Positions 1-8,812 of a stretch of DNA of 64,000 nt are shown piece by piece (positions within the stretch are counted from its first letter, which is position 1; each line of letters begins with the position of its first letter). This stretch comes from Salinispora fenicalii (GTDB lineage: Bacteria > Actinomycetota > Actinomycetes > Mycobacteriales > Micromonosporaceae), in the NCBI RefSeq assembly GCF_000514815.1, contig NZ_AZWQ01000017.1, positions 123,401-187,400 of the forward strand, written 5' to 3'. The notes under the pieces were generated by a model. It was given only the letters and a program-made list of their open reading frames with translations, did no database searches and was not told where the DNA came from. The position numbers were made by a program, and so were the translations under genes.

Positions 1-444
1 GGACCACCCGGCCCAACAGGACCACCCGGCCCCACTGGACCACCCGGCCCAACAGGACCACCGGGACCCACCGGACCACCCGGCCCCACCGGACCACCCG
101 GCCCCACTGGGCCACCCGGCCCCACCGGACCCTGCGCTGACATAGACAGCCTTGCCCCGTCAAACTCTGAGGAGTTCAGTGCGGTGGTTTCGGACGGGGT
201 CACCTACGCCGGTCGCAGAAGTCTCACACCAGCACCGCCGGGGCCCTATACCTGGACCGACCTCAGCGGTAACGCCAACTACCCGGGAGAATCCGTTTGC
301 GGGGTCGCCATCTCCGCCGCCGGCAATGACGCCTGGGTAAAGGTGCTGACGACTGATGGCGAGGTGTGGGAAACCGAATGCGCTACGCAGGGGCAGAACT
401 TCACCTGCAACAACCCCTGGGTGCAGCTGACAACGCCGTCCTGA
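1..444 (+). CDS. Collagen-like repeat protein, C-terminal part (5' end outside window)
   Basis: The reading frame is open from the first base and reads as continuous G-P-P-G-P-T collagen-like triplets for about 43 codons. A non-collagenous tail of about 104 residues follows and ends at TGA 442-444. The tail has four cysteines and several aromatic residues (YTWTDL, DAWVKV, EVWETE), so it looks like a small folded, possibly disulfide-bonded, surface domain. Bacterial collagen-like proteins are usually secreted or surface-attached with a globular end that trimerises; that role is inferred here. The N-terminus and any signal peptide lie outside the window. The base-level repetition is a product of the coding triplets. 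Confidence 0.8.
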   Translation, partial: GPPGPTGPPGPTGPPGPTGPPGPTGPPGPTGPPGPTGPPGPTGPCADIDSLAPSNSEEFSAVVSDGVTYAGRRSLTPAPPGPYTWTDLSGNANYPGESVCGVAISAAGNDAWVKVLTTDGEVWETECATQGQNFTCNNPWVQLTTPS

Positions 445-488
445 ACAGAATGAATCCCGGGAAAGGAACGGTGGATGCACAGGTGATG

Positions 489-517
489 GTGGTGGGTGAC
501 TTTCGGTCACCCACCAC
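489..517. terminator. Hairpin between convergent genes
   Basis: A 12-base stem with loop TTTCG (arms 489-500 and 506-517, core GGTGGGTGAC/GTCACCCACC) sits between the collagen-like gene and the convergent small membrane gene. No T-run is visible, as is common in high-GC actinobacteria. It probably acts as a shared terminator. Confidence 0.6.
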
Positions 518-553
518 ACCCGCCGCGGCGGGCAGTGGGACAGACGAAACGCC

Positions 554-823
554 TCAGCCCTCGCCCTTATTGGTACGCGACACCTCATAGACCGGCTTCG
601 CCCGCCGGCCCAGCAGCAGACCGAGCCAGGGCCACCGGGTCTCCAGGGCCCGGGCGAGGGCATAGTAGACGGCGACGACGACGGCGACCGTGCTGGCGGT
701 CAACGCGGCGGAGGATTCAGCGTCGAGGATGATTCCCGTTTTGGAAGCGAGCCAGGCCAGCACGGCACCGACAGCGACCGGAACGGCGGTACGGATGACA
801 GAGATCAGAAAGTCATTAAACAT
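554..823 (-). CDS. Small two-helix membrane protein, holin-like
   Basis: This encodes 89 residues with ATG at 823. Two hydrophobic stretches (about residues 10-27 and 40-58) are followed by a basic, polar tail ending RTNKGEG. Size and topology resemble small phage holin-type proteins, but no diagnostic motif is visible and there are no lysis genes nearby, so the function is unknown. A GAGGGG stretch a few bases before ATG can serve as ribosome binding site. It converges on the collagen-like gene. Confidence 0.55.
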   Translation of the reverse strand: MFNDFLISVIRTAVPVAVGAVLAWLASKTGIILDAESSAALTASTVAVVVAVYYALARALETRWPWLGLLLGRRAKPVYEVSRTNKGEG

Positions 824-1008
824 AGGAGCCCCCTCGGGGTGTGAGGTGGTGCTCCTTTAACAGTACGAGGGAATATGTTCGGGTGCGCCACCAAAATCAT
901 CGCCATTTGCGCACGGCGGACACTCGCACCTCCCTTGCACCTTGCCCTGTCGCGGACATCTCTCATGGTGACAAGAATTTGATATCCACAGCGGACCACA
1001 ACGAACGA

Positions 1009-1629
1009 TCACCGCGTTGCGACGGATAGGTCCAGCGATGCCCTGATCGGAGAGACGGCGGCGATCAACGGCACCGTCAGGGTGAGCAGCGAGCCGTCCC
1101 GGTCGACCGTCAATGGCCGGTCCAACCGGCGGACGGCCCGCAGCATCGGAGTGTTCCCCGCCTGGATGTGCAGATCCAAGGCGGCGTACCCGCTCTGCTC
1201 CGCCTGCCACACAACCCGCCGTAACAGTGCCGATCCGAGCCCACGGCGCTGCCAGTCGTCGCGTACCAGCAACGCCACCTCGGCCGTGTCCCCCTCACCG
1301 ATCAGATTGGCCATCGCCACCACCGGCGCAGTTGGCGAATCGGAAGTGGTCGGTGCGGCCAGCAGAGTGACCCCCCGGGCTGGCTCCAACAGTCGACGCA
1401 ACCGAGCCGGCGCAGGCCGAGCCGACCCACCGTGGTAGCGGCGGTTGCGGCTGCGCACCGAACACCGCTCGTGCAGGTCGACCACGCCGGGCAGGTCGCC
1501 GCCGACCGCTGGGCGTACGTCCAGCTCGGCACCGTCCGGCAGGCCGAGGGTGACCAGGTCGGCCCGCCCTCGAACCACCCGGCGAGTGGGCCCGTCCACC
1601 ACCAGCGTCTGTGTTCCCCACCGCATCAT
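1009..1629 (-). CDS. GNAT-family N-acetyltransferase
   Basis: A 206-residue protein from the ATG at 1629, chosen because GGGAGG lies six bases upstream; an upstream in-frame start at 1683 lacks this signal. The C-terminal half carries the GNAT core: a VALLVRDDW beta-strand followed by the acetyl-CoA loop QRRGLGSALL and the helix that follows it. The N-terminal part (WGTQTLVVDGPTRRVV) is an extra beta-rich segment. The substrate cannot be inferred. It stands alone, with short intergenic regions on both sides. Confidence 0.75.
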   Translation of the reverse strand: MMRWGTQTLVVDGPTRRVVRGRADLVTLGLPDGAELDVRPAVGGDLPGVVDLHERCSVRSRNRRYHGGSARPAPARLRRLLEPARGVTLLAAPTTSDSPTAPVVAMANLIGEGDTAEVALLVRDDWQRRGLGSALLRRVVWQAEQSGYAALDLHIQAGNTPMLRAVRRLDRPLTVDRDGSLLTLTVPLIAAVSPIRASLDLSVATR

Positions 1630-1698
1630 GTGCTCCTCCCTTCCCCAGGTACGACCCTCCCCGACGGCTGTTGCAGAACCCATAACCCAAGGTGACGG

Positions 1699-1744
1699 GT
1701 CAGTTTCGGGGCCGAAAAGAGGTCGGTTTCGGGGCCGGGAAGAG
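1699..1744. repeat. Two tandem 23-base units
   Basis: Two adjacent 23-base units (1699-1721 and 1722-1744), both built on GTCRGTTTCGGGGCCG, differ at three positions. They lie in the intergenic region before the phosphotransferase gene. No coding or hairpin explanation is evident. The remaining bases of this gap show no gene. Confidence 0.6.
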
Positions 1745-1881
1745 TCGCGTTCTGAGGTAGGCCGCTGCCGTTGGCGACGATCAAACGCCCGGGCGTCAGG
1801 CGCCGAGGCCGTGCGAGGCCGCGCTGCCCTCGGCCGGATACCGGCCTTGACATCGGAAGTGAGCTGCCATCAACTATTCGG

Positions 1882-2952
1882 ATGACCGAGCCGGCCATCG
1901 ACGATTCCGCACCGACCGGCTCCCCGCCGGGTCTGGATCTGGGCCGGCTCGCCGGTCACCTCGCCGCGCACCGGCCAGATCTGGCCGCCGGGCCGCTGAG
2001 CGCCCAGTTGATCGCCGGCGGCCGGTCCAACCTGACGTACCTGCTCGCTGTTGGGGAGCGGGAGATCGTGCTGCGCCGGCCGCCCCTGGGCCACGTACTG
2101 GCCACCGCACACGACATGGCGCGGGAGTTCCGGGTGATCTCGGCGCTCGCCCCGACCGAGGTGCCGGTACCGAAGGCGCTGCTGCTCTGCACCGATCCAG
2201 AGGTGATCGGGGCGCCGTTCTACCTGATGGCCCACGTACCCGGCACGGTGTTCCGCTCCCGAGCGCAGACCGACCCCCTCCCCGGCGGGCAGCGACGGGA
2301 GCTGGCGATGGCGATGATGGACACCCTCGCCGCGCTGCACAGCGTGGACCCGGCGACGGTCGGCCTGGCTGACTTCGGCCGTCCGCAGGGCTTTCTCGCC
2401 CGCCAGGTCCGCCGCTGGTCCGGGCAGCTCGACGGCTCCCGAAGCCGGCCGCTGCCTGGCATTGACGAGCTACGTGACCGGCTGGCCAGCACCGCTCCGG
2501 AGAGTTCCGGCCCGGGGCGGATCGTGCACGGCGACTACCGGCTGGACAACCTCCTCGCCACCGTCAGCCCGGTCGCCGTTCGGGCGGTGCTCGACTGGGA
2601 GATGGCCACCCTCGGCGACCCCCTGGCCGACCTGGGCCTCCTGTTGACCTACTGGGATGCCATGGGCGGGGATGGGGTCCCGAACAATCCCGTCGCCGAC
2701 GGGCTCGGGCCCCGAGCCGGCTTCCCGGCCGGTGCCGAGCTGATCGAGCGGTACGCGAGCCGCAGCGGGATCGATGTCGGCCCGCTGGACTGGCATGTGG
2801 CCCTGGGGTGCTTCAAACTCGCGGTGATCTGCGAGGGCATCCACTACCGGCACCGCCAGGGGCAGACCCTCGGCGAGGGCTTCGACCAGATCGGCGAGAT
2901 GGTCGCACCGCTGGTCGCGTACGGGCTGACCGCCGTCACCAGGAGGAGCTGA
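1882..2952 (+). CDS. Aminoglycoside phosphotransferase-fold kinase, acyl-CoA dehydrogenase-linked
   Basis: A 356-residue APH/choline-kinase-fold protein. It shows the catalytic HGDYRLDN loop near residues 216-223 and the metal-binding LDWEMATLGDPLADLG segment near residue 237. Related proteins sit beside, or are fused to, acyl-CoA dehydrogenases (the ACAD10/11 type) and phosphorylate 4-hydroxyacyl-CoAs. The next gene is an acyl-CoA dehydrogenase that overlaps its stop (TGATG), so the same pairing is likely. The ATG at 1882 was chosen for homology length although no clear Shine-Dalgarno is present; the frame stays open further upstream. Confidence 0.8.
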   Translation: MTEPAIDDSAPTGSPPGLDLGRLAGHLAAHRPDLAAGPLSAQLIAGGRSNLTYLLAVGEREIVLRRPPLGHVLATAHDMAREFRVISALAPTEVPVPKALLLCTDPEVIGAPFYLMAHVPGTVFRSRAQTDPLPGGQRRELAMAMMDTLAALHSVDPATVGLADFGRPQGFLARQVRRWSGQLDGSRSRPLPGIDELRDRLASTAPESSGPGRIVHGDYRLDNLLATVSPVAVRAVLDWEMATLGDPLADLGLLLTYWDAMGGDGVPNNPVADGLGPRAGFPAGAELIERYASRSGIDVGPLDWHVALGCFKLAVICEGIHYRHRQGQTLGEGFDQIGEMVAPLVAYGLTAVTRRS

Positions 2953-4163
2953 TGGACTTCACCTACGACGCCCACACCGAACGGCTGCGGGCCGAGCTGA
3001 CCGACTTCCTGGAGCAGCAGGTATACCCGGCCGAGGCGGTCTACGCCGAGCAGGTCGCGGCTGCCGCAGACCAGTGGACTCGGCCGCCGGTACTGGCCGA
3101 GTTGCGGGCAGCGGCCCGCCAGCGGGGCCTGTGGAACCTCTTCCTCCCCGACCCCCACCACGGCGCCGGGCTGACCAACCTGCAGTACGCTCCGCTCGCC
3201 GAGCTGACCGGCCGGAGCCCGCACCTCGCGCCGGAGGCGCTTAACTGTGCGGCACCGGACACCGGCAACATGGAACTGCTGGCCGAGTTCGGCACCGAGG
3301 CGCAGCGGCAGCGGTGGCTGCGTCCGCTGTTGGCGGCGGAGATCCGCTCGGCGTTCTGCATGACTGAGCCGGAGGTCGCTTCCTCCGACGCCACCAACAT
3401 CGCCACCCGGATCACCCGCGACGGCGACCACTACGTGATCAGCGGCCGCAAGTGGTGGTCGACCGGCGCCATGGACCCGGCCTGTCAGATCTTCGTGGTG
3501 ATGGGCCGGACCGACCCGTCGGCCGACCGGCACCGGCAGCAGAGCATGATCCTGGTGCCGCGGGACACGCCTGGGGTCACCGTCCGGCGCGGGCTGCGTG
3601 TCTTCGGTTACCACGACGGCCCGCACGGTGGCCATGCCGAGATCGACTTCGATGACGTCCGGGTGCCGGTGGAGAATCTGATCGGTACGGAGGGGGCCGG
3701 CTTCGCGATCGCCCAGGCCCGGCTCGGCCCCGGCCGAATCCACCACTGTATGCGGTTGATCGGCATGGCGGAGCGGGCGCTGGAGTTGCTCTGCCGGCGC
3801 GCCCTCGACCGGGTGGCGTTCGGCCGGCCGATCGCCGAGCAGGGTGTGGTGCGCGAGTGGATCGCCGAGGCGCGGGTCCGCATCGAGCAGTCCCGGCTGC
3901 TGGTGCTCAAGACGGCCTGGCTGATGGACACGGTCGGCAACAAGGGCGCGCACACCGAGATCCAAGCCATCAAGATCGACACACCGTCGATGACGGAATG
4001 GGTGATCGACAAGGCGATCCAGGCGCACGGGGGCGCTGGCGTCAGCCAGGACACCCCGCTGGCGGCGCTCTGGGCCCAGGCCCGCACCCTACGTCTCGCC
4101 GATGGGCCGGACGAAGTCCACAAGGCCGCCCTGGCCCGCCGCGAACTCCGCCGCTACACCTAA
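2952..4163 (+). CDS. Acyl-CoA dehydrogenase family protein
   Basis: A 403-residue protein starting MDFTYDAHTERLR, whose ATG overlaps the preceding TGA and has AGGAGG just upstream. Family features include FCMTEPEVASSDATN (substrate and FAD contacts), the WWSTGAMDPACQ beta-domain segment, and the C-terminal FGRPIAEQG and QAHGGAGVSQDTPLA motifs. It should be an FAD-dependent enzyme that introduces an alpha-beta double bond. With the coupled kinase it probably forms a two-step route for hydroxylated or branched acyl-CoAs; the exact substrate is not visible. Confidence 0.88.
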   Translation: MDFTYDAHTERLRAELTDFLEQQVYPAEAVYAEQVAAAADQWTRPPVLAELRAAARQRGLWNLFLPDPHHGAGLTNLQYAPLAELTGRSPHLAPEALNCAAPDTGNMELLAEFGTEAQRQRWLRPLLAAEIRSAFCMTEPEVASSDATNIATRITRDGDHYVISGRKWWSTGAMDPACQIFVVMGRTDPSADRHRQQSMILVPRDTPGVTVRRGLRVFGYHDGPHGGHAEIDFDDVRVPVENLIGTEGAGFAIAQARLGPGRIHHCMRLIGMAERALELLCRRALDRVAFGRPIAEQGVVREWIAEARVRIEQSRLLVLKTAWLMDTVGNKGAHTEIQAIKIDTPSMTEWVIDKAIQAHGGAGVSQDTPLAALWAQARTLRLADGPDEVHKAALARRELRRYT

Positions 4164-4170
4164 AAATTCG

Positions 4171-4198
4171 CTGCACCGGACACCACCTCCCGGTGCAG
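4171..4198. terminator. Bidirectional hairpin
   Basis: Perfect 9-base arms CTGCACCGG (4171-4179) and CCGGTGCAG (4190-4198) with a 10-base loop lie exactly between the convergent acyl-CoA dehydrogenase and cebR-like genes. An A-run precedes it at 4162-4166, which is a T-run for the minus-strand transcript. Confidence 0.7.
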
Positions 4199-4213
4199 AC
4201 CCATCGGAGGCGG

Positions 4214-5260
4214 TCAGGTGCTGGCGCGCTCGACCAACTCGGTGTCCAGCAGGATGTTGGTGGTGGCCCGTTGCTCGCCACGGATCCGGGACACCAGCAA
4301 CTGGGCCATCTGCCGTCCCATCTCCTCAATCGGCTGGAAGACGGTGGTCAGCGGCGGGTCCGACTGACGGGCGATCGGCGCGTCGTCGAAGCCCACCACG
4401 GCCACGTCCTCCGGCACCCGCCGACCGGCTTCCCGCAACGTCCGGAGCGCACCGAACGCCATCAGGTCCGAGGCGGCGAAGACCGCGTCCAGGTCCGGGC
4501 ACGCGGCCAGCAGCTGACGCATCGCAGCCTCCCCGCTGCCCTCGCTGAAGTCCCCGTACGCGATCAGGTCTGGCCTTCCCCCACTCGGCGTCTTCGCGAC
4601 CGCCTCCTGGTAGCCGGTCAGCCGCCCCAGGCCGGCACCCATGTCCTGGGGGCCGGCGATGGTCGCGATCCGCTGCCGTCCCCGCCCGACGAGGTACTCC
4701 ACCGCGCGCCGGGCCCCACCGACGTTGTCCGCGTCCACGAGCCAGGCCGGCTCCGCGTCGGAGTGCATCATCTGGGCTGGCCGGCCGCCGAGCACGGTGG
4801 GCAGGCCCCGCTCTTCTAGCAGCGTGGGCAGCGGGTCGGCGTCGTGCAGCGACAAGAGCAGGACGCCGTCGACGTGCTGGTTGGTCAGGTGGTGCTCGAC
4901 CCGTTCCCGCTCGATCGGGGACTGAACCATGACGAGCCAGAGCTGGAACGGGGTTCCCAGCAGGCCAGAGCTGACGCCCCGCACGATGCCGGCGAAGAAC
5001 GGCTCGGCGAACACCCGGTCCCCGGATTCTGACACCACCAGTGCGATCGAGTCGGTCCGCTGGGTGACCAGGGCGCGAGCGGCCCGGTTCGGCACGTATC
5101 CCAGTTCCGCGATGGCCCGCTGCACCGCGGCGCGGGCCTCGGGACTGACCTGGGGTGAACCGTTGACGACGCGGGAGACCGTGCCACGGCCAACGCCGGC
5201 ACGTGCGGCGACCGCATCGAGAGTCGGGCGCCCGAGCGAGCGGGTGCGCTGCGTTGTCAT
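4214..5260 (-). CDS. cebR: LacI-family repressor, CebR-like
   Basis: A 348-residue LacI/GalR repressor with the N-terminal helix-turn-helix TLDAVAARAGVGRGTVSRVVNG (split here as TLDAVAARAGV and GRGTVSRVVNG, residues 13-34) and hinge helix PNRAARALV. The periplasmic-binding-type sugar domain follows (FAEPFFAGIVRG; VAVVGFDDAPIA). GGAGGAG lies just before ATG 5260. It sits at the 3' end of the ABC-transporter/beta-glucosidase genes on the same strand. The promoter of that cluster carries two copies of a palindrome close to the known Streptomyces CebR site, so it is probably the cellobiose-responsive repressor of this operon. Confidence 0.85.
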   Translation of the reverse strand: MTTQRTRSLGRPTLDAVAARAGVGRGTVSRVVNGSPQVSPEARAAVQRAIAELGYVPNRAARALVTQRTDSIALVVSESGDRVFAEPFFAGIVRGVSSGLLGTPFQLWLVMVQSPIERERVEHHLTNQHVDGVLLLSLHDADPLPTLLEERGLPTVLGGRPAQMMHSDAEPAWLVDADNVGGARRAVEYLVGRGRQRIATIAGPQDMGAGLGRLTGYQEAVAKTPSGGRPDLIAYGDFSEGSGEAAMRQLLAACPDLDAVFAASDLMAFGALRTLREAGRRVPEDVAVVGFDDAPIARQSDPPLTTVFQPIEEMGRQMAQLLVSRIRGEQRATTNILLDTELVERAST

Positions 5261-5337
5261 CGTTTGCTCCTCCGACGGCGGAAGGCCCCGATGCCCACCC
5301 GGGTGGCACCGGGACCACCCGGATAGCTGGTTCGAGC

Positions 5338-6774
5338 CTATTCTGCGGCCAGACCGTTACGTCGGATTGTCTCGGCGTACCAGCGACCGCTGGACTTCAG
5401 GGTGCGGGCCTGACTGCGGTAGTCGACGTGAATCATGCCGAAGCGCTTCGTGTAACCCCAGGCCCACTCGAAGTTATCCATCAACGACCAGGCGAAATAG
5501 CCGTGCAGCGGGACACCCGCGGCGATCGCCTGATGTGCGGCGCGCAGATGTGCCTCGAAGTAGGCCGTTCGGTCCGGGTCGTCCACCCGACCGTCCACGA
5601 CCGCATCCACGAAAGCCGAACCGTTCTCAGTGATGTAGAGCGGCAGGTCGGTGTACTCCTCGTACACGCGCCGCAAAGTCTCGACCAGCCCGGGAGGGTC
5701 GATCTCCCAGTCCATGTCGGTGACCGGTATGCCCCGGGTGACAAAGCGGACGGCTTCGCTGCCGGGCCAGCACGACGGTTTACGCCAGTACGGCTCCGGT
5801 GGGGCCGTCACCGTCGGCGCAGCGACCACGTGCCGGCTGTAGTAGTTGATTCCGACCAGATCCAGCGGGGCGGCGATGGTGGTCAGGTCCTCCGCACGCA
5901 CGTGCCCGAAGTCGGTGACCTGCCTGAGGTCGGACATCAGATCCGCCGGGTACGACCCGCGCAGCAGTGGGTCGAGGAAGAACCGGTTCGCCAGCCCGTC
6001 GATCCGGCGGGCCGCGTCGGCGTCGTCGGGCGAGTCGGTGGCCGGGGTCACCGGGTACAGGTTGAGCGTCACCCCGACCTGGACCTCGGACCGGGCCGCC
6101 GCCCGCAGCGCCGGCACGGCCAGCCCATGGCCGAGCAGCAGGTGGTGACCGGCGTGGACCGCGGCGGCGGGGTCGGACCGACCCGGGGCGTGCGCCCCGG
6201 AGCCGTACCCGAGGAACGCCGAACACCATGGCTCGTTGAGCGTGGTCCAGTACCGGACCCGATCACCGAGCGCGCCGGCGACCAGGGCGGCGTAGTCGGC
6301 GAAGCGGGCGGCGGTGTCCCGGGCCGGCCAGCCGCCCGCGTCCTCCAGCGGCTGCGGCAGGTCCCAGTGGTAGAGCGTCAGCCACGGCTCAATGCCGTTC
6401 GCCAACAGTTGGTCCACCAGCCGCCGGTAGAAATCCAGTCCCTCCTGGTTGATCGGGCCGGTGCCGCCCGGCTGCACCCGAGGCCAGGAGACCGAGAAGC
6501 GGTACGACTTCAGCCCCAGCTCGGCCATGAGGGCGACGTCCCAGTCGAGCCGGTGGTAGTGGTCGCACGCCACGTCACCGGTGTGCCCGCCCACCACCCG
6601 ACCCGGGGTGTGGCTGAAGGTGTCCCAGATCGACGGGGTCCGGCCGCCGACGGCCGCCGCGCCCTCGATCTGGTAGGCCGCGGTGGCGGCGCCCCAGAGG
6701 AAGCCAGGCGGGAAGGTCAGCGGCGGGCGCTCGGCGAGAACGTCGGCGGCGGGTGGACTCGCAGGATTGCTCAC
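5338..6774 (-). CDS. bglC: GH1 beta-glucosidase
   Basis: A 478-residue glycoside hydrolase family 1 enzyme of normal family length. The acid/base glutamate is in TLNEPW (E181) and the nucleophile in YITENGSA (E383); the N-terminal [14 protein letters not shown] signature is present. No signal peptide is visible, so it should cleave imported cellobiose or related beta-glucosides in the cytoplasm. Its GTG start overlaps the permease stop by four bases, showing translational coupling with the transporter. The GTG start is preferred for that reason. Confidence 0.93.
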   Translation of the reverse strand: MSNPASPPAADVLAERPPLTFPPGFLWGAATAAYQIEGAAAVGGRTPSIWDTFSHTPGRVVGGHTGDVACDHYHRLDWDVALMAELGLKSYRFSVSWPRVQPGGTGPINQEGLDFYRRLVDQLLANGIEPWLTLYHWDLPQPLEDAGGWPARDTAARFADYAALVAGALGDRVRYWTTLNEPWCSAFLGYGSGAHAPGRSDPAAAVHAGHHLLLGHGLAVPALRAAARSEVQVGVTLNLYPVTPATDSPDDADAARRIDGLANRFFLDPLLRGSYPADLMSDLRQVTDFGHVRAEDLTTIAAPLDLVGINYYSRHVVAAPTVTAPPEPYWRKPSCWPGSEAVRFVTRGIPVTDMDWEIDPPGLVETLRRVYEEYTDLPLYITENGSAFVDAVVDGRVDDPDRTAYFEAHLRAAHQAIAAGVPLHGYFAWSLMDNFEWAWGYTKRFGMIHVDYRSQARTLKSSGRWYAETIRRNGLAAE

Positions 6775-7613
6775 GACTTGACGGCACCTTCCATGATCCC
6801 GCCGATGATCTGGCGACCGAATAGGAGGAAGACGATGACCAGTGGCAGGGTGCCGACGGCGGTGGCGGCGAAGACCTGCGAATAGTCGGTGTAGTACGCG
6901 TACGACAGGAAGGAGAGGGAGACCTGCAGCGTCGGGTTCTCCGGGGTGAGCACCGCGTACGGCCAGAGGAACGAGTTCCAGGTCTCCATGAAGGTCAGCA
7001 GCCCCAGGACCCCGGCTGCTGGGCGCAGCGCGGGCAGCACGATGTTCCAGTAGATCCGCAGGGTGCTGGCCCCGTCAACCCGGCCGGCCTCGATCAGCTC
7101 GTCGGAGACCGCCTGGCTGGCGTACTGCCGCATCATGAAGACACCGAAGGCGGTGACCAGGAACGGCACGGTGACCGCGTAGAGCGTGTCGTACCACCCC
7201 AACGTCTGCATCATTCCCCAGAGCGGGATGATGCCCAGCTGGGTGGGGATCATCATCGTCACGATGATGGAGAGCAGCAGGACGTTGCGGCCCCGGAAGC
7301 GCAGCTTCGCGAAGGCGAAGCCGGCCAGCGAGCCGGTGAGGACCACCGACACGGTGACCACCGAGGAGACGATGATCGAGTTCATCATGCCGGTGAGGAA
7401 GTTGGCCGCGTCGTTGTCGAGGACCCGGCCGAAGTTGTCGGTGAAGGCACCACCGGGGGTGACCGGCGGCGGCACATCGTTGATCGAGTCCAGGGTACGG
7501 GTGCCGATCACCACCACGTAGTAGAAGGGGTAGATCGACAGTAGGGTCGCCAGGACGAGGGCCAGGTAGGTCAACGGACTGGTGCGCCAGAGGCGCTTGG
7601 ATGCGGAGATCAT
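6771..7613 (-). CDS. cebG: Sugar ABC transporter permease (CebG-like)
   Basis: A 280-residue inner-membrane permease with about six hydrophobic segments. The MalG-type EAA loop appears as [23 protein letters not shown], read in two pieces ([10 protein letters not shown] and [13 protein letters not shown]), which contacts the ATPase. It lies between the other permease and the beta-glucosidase. No ATPase gene is present in the cluster, as in Streptomyces ceb operons that share the MsiK ATPase encoded elsewhere. Confidence 0.88.
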   Translation of the reverse strand: MISASKRLWRTSPLTYLALVLATLLSIYPFYYVVVIGTRTLDSINDVPPPVTPGGAFTDNFGRVLDNDAANFLTGMMNSIIVSSVVTVSVVLTGSLAGFAFAKLRFRGRNVLLLSIIVTMMIPTQLGIIPLWGMMQTLGWYDTLYAVTVPFLVTAFGVFMMRQYASQAVSDELIEAGRVDGASTLRIYWNIVLPALRPAAGVLGLLTFMETWNSFLWPYAVLTPENPTLQVSLSFLSYAYYTDYSQVFAATAVGTLPLVIVFLLFGRQIIGGIMEGAVKS

Positions 7614-7623
7614 CGAGGGCTCC

Positions 7624-8592
7624 TCACTTGGCCGCGCGGCGGACGAGGACGAAGTTGAGCAGCGACATCAGGCCGATAATCATGAAGAGGGCCCAGGCGA
7701 CAGCCGCCCCGTAACCGGCGCTGTTCAAATTCGTGATACCCATCTCGTACATGTACATGGCCAGGGTCTGGAAGTCGCGCTGGGTGCCGCCGATGATGTT
7801 GCCGTTGGCGAAGAGCAGCGGTTCGGTGAAGAGCTGCATCCCGCCGATCGTGGAGAGGATGACCACGAAGATGAACGTCGGCCGGAGCAGCGGCAGGGTG
7901 ATCCGCCAGAACTGCCGCCACTGGCCGGCACCGTCGATCTCCGCCGCCTCGTAGAGGTCCCGGGGGATCGCCTGCATGCCGGCGAGCAGGATCAGGGTGT
8001 TGTACCCCGTCCACCGCCAGTTGACCATGGACGCGATCGCCGTCCAGGAGCTCCAGGTCTGCCCGTCCCAGTCGATCTGGTCGATCCCGACGAACCCGAG
8101 CAGCCAGTTGACCAGCCCGTACTCCCGTTGGTAGAGCATGCCGAAGACGATCGCGACCGCGGCGACCGAGACAACGTTCGGGATGAAGATGGCCATCCGG
8201 AAGAAGGTCTTGGCCCGCAGCAGGGTGCGGTTGAGCAGGTTCGCCAGGAAGAGCGCCAGCAACAGCTGCGGGACGGTCGACAGTGCGAAGATGCCGAAGG
8301 TGTTGACCAGCGCGTTCCAGAAGTAGTCGTCGGAGAGCAGCCGGGTGTAGTTGTCCAACCCGATGAAGGTGCGATCTCCGATCATGTCCCAGTCGTGCAG
8401 CGACATCCAGAGGGTACGCAGCATCGGGTAGAGCCCGAAGATGCCAAAGATCAGGAAGAACGGCGCGATGTAGAGGTACGGCGAGTACTTGATGTCCAGG
8501 TGGGCCAGGGAGCGGCGCGGGCGCTTGCGGGTACCGCCGGGCGGGGGTGGTGCTGCCGGGGTCGGCGGCGCCGCGGTGGTCGAGTGACTCAT
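7624..8592 (-). CDS. cebF: Sugar ABC transporter permease (CebF-like)
   Basis: A 322-residue MalF-type permease with a Pro-rich basic N-terminal cytoplasmic segment, then membrane helices and the EAA loop DLYEAAEIDGAGQWRQFWR. It ends ten bases before the next permease and pairs with it as the transmembrane dimer of the transporter. The 220-base gap between it and the binding-protein gene upstream shows no gene. Confidence 0.88.
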   Translation of the reverse strand: MSHSTTAAPPTPAAPPPPGGTRKRPRRSLAHLDIKYSPYLYIAPFFLIFGIFGLYPMLRTLWMSLHDWDMIGDRTFIGLDNYTRLLSDDYFWNALVNTFGIFALSTVPQLLLALFLANLLNRTLLRAKTFFRMAIFIPNVVSVAAVAIVFGMLYQREYGLVNWLLGFVGIDQIDWDGQTWSSWTAIASMVNWRWTGYNTLILLAGMQAIPRDLYEAAEIDGAGQWRQFWRITLPLLRPTFIFVVILSTIGGMQLFTEPLLFANGNIIGGTQRDFQTLAMYMYEMGITNLNSAGYGAAVAWALFMIIGLMSLLNFVLVRRAAK

Positions 8593-8812
8593 GTCAGCGC
8601 TCCGCTGCGTTCCGCGCCGCCCTGTGGTGCTGGGAGGCCAGGTCGACCGGCGGCTCGCTTACGGTGGCTCATGGGGATTCCTTTCCTGGCAGGGTCCGTG
8701 CCCTCGCGCAGGGCGCCACGCACCACGCAGTACCAGCAGGTGGCCGCACCCCGGTCCGGGACCGACCGGTGGCGCCCGGAACGATTTCCGAACGCCACCA
8801 GGTCGGATTCAC

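Noticed and set aside
1..131. Short regular DNA repeats resembling a repeat array
   Set aside because: They are in frame and encode GPPGPT collagen triplets; there are no spacers, so it is not CRISPR.
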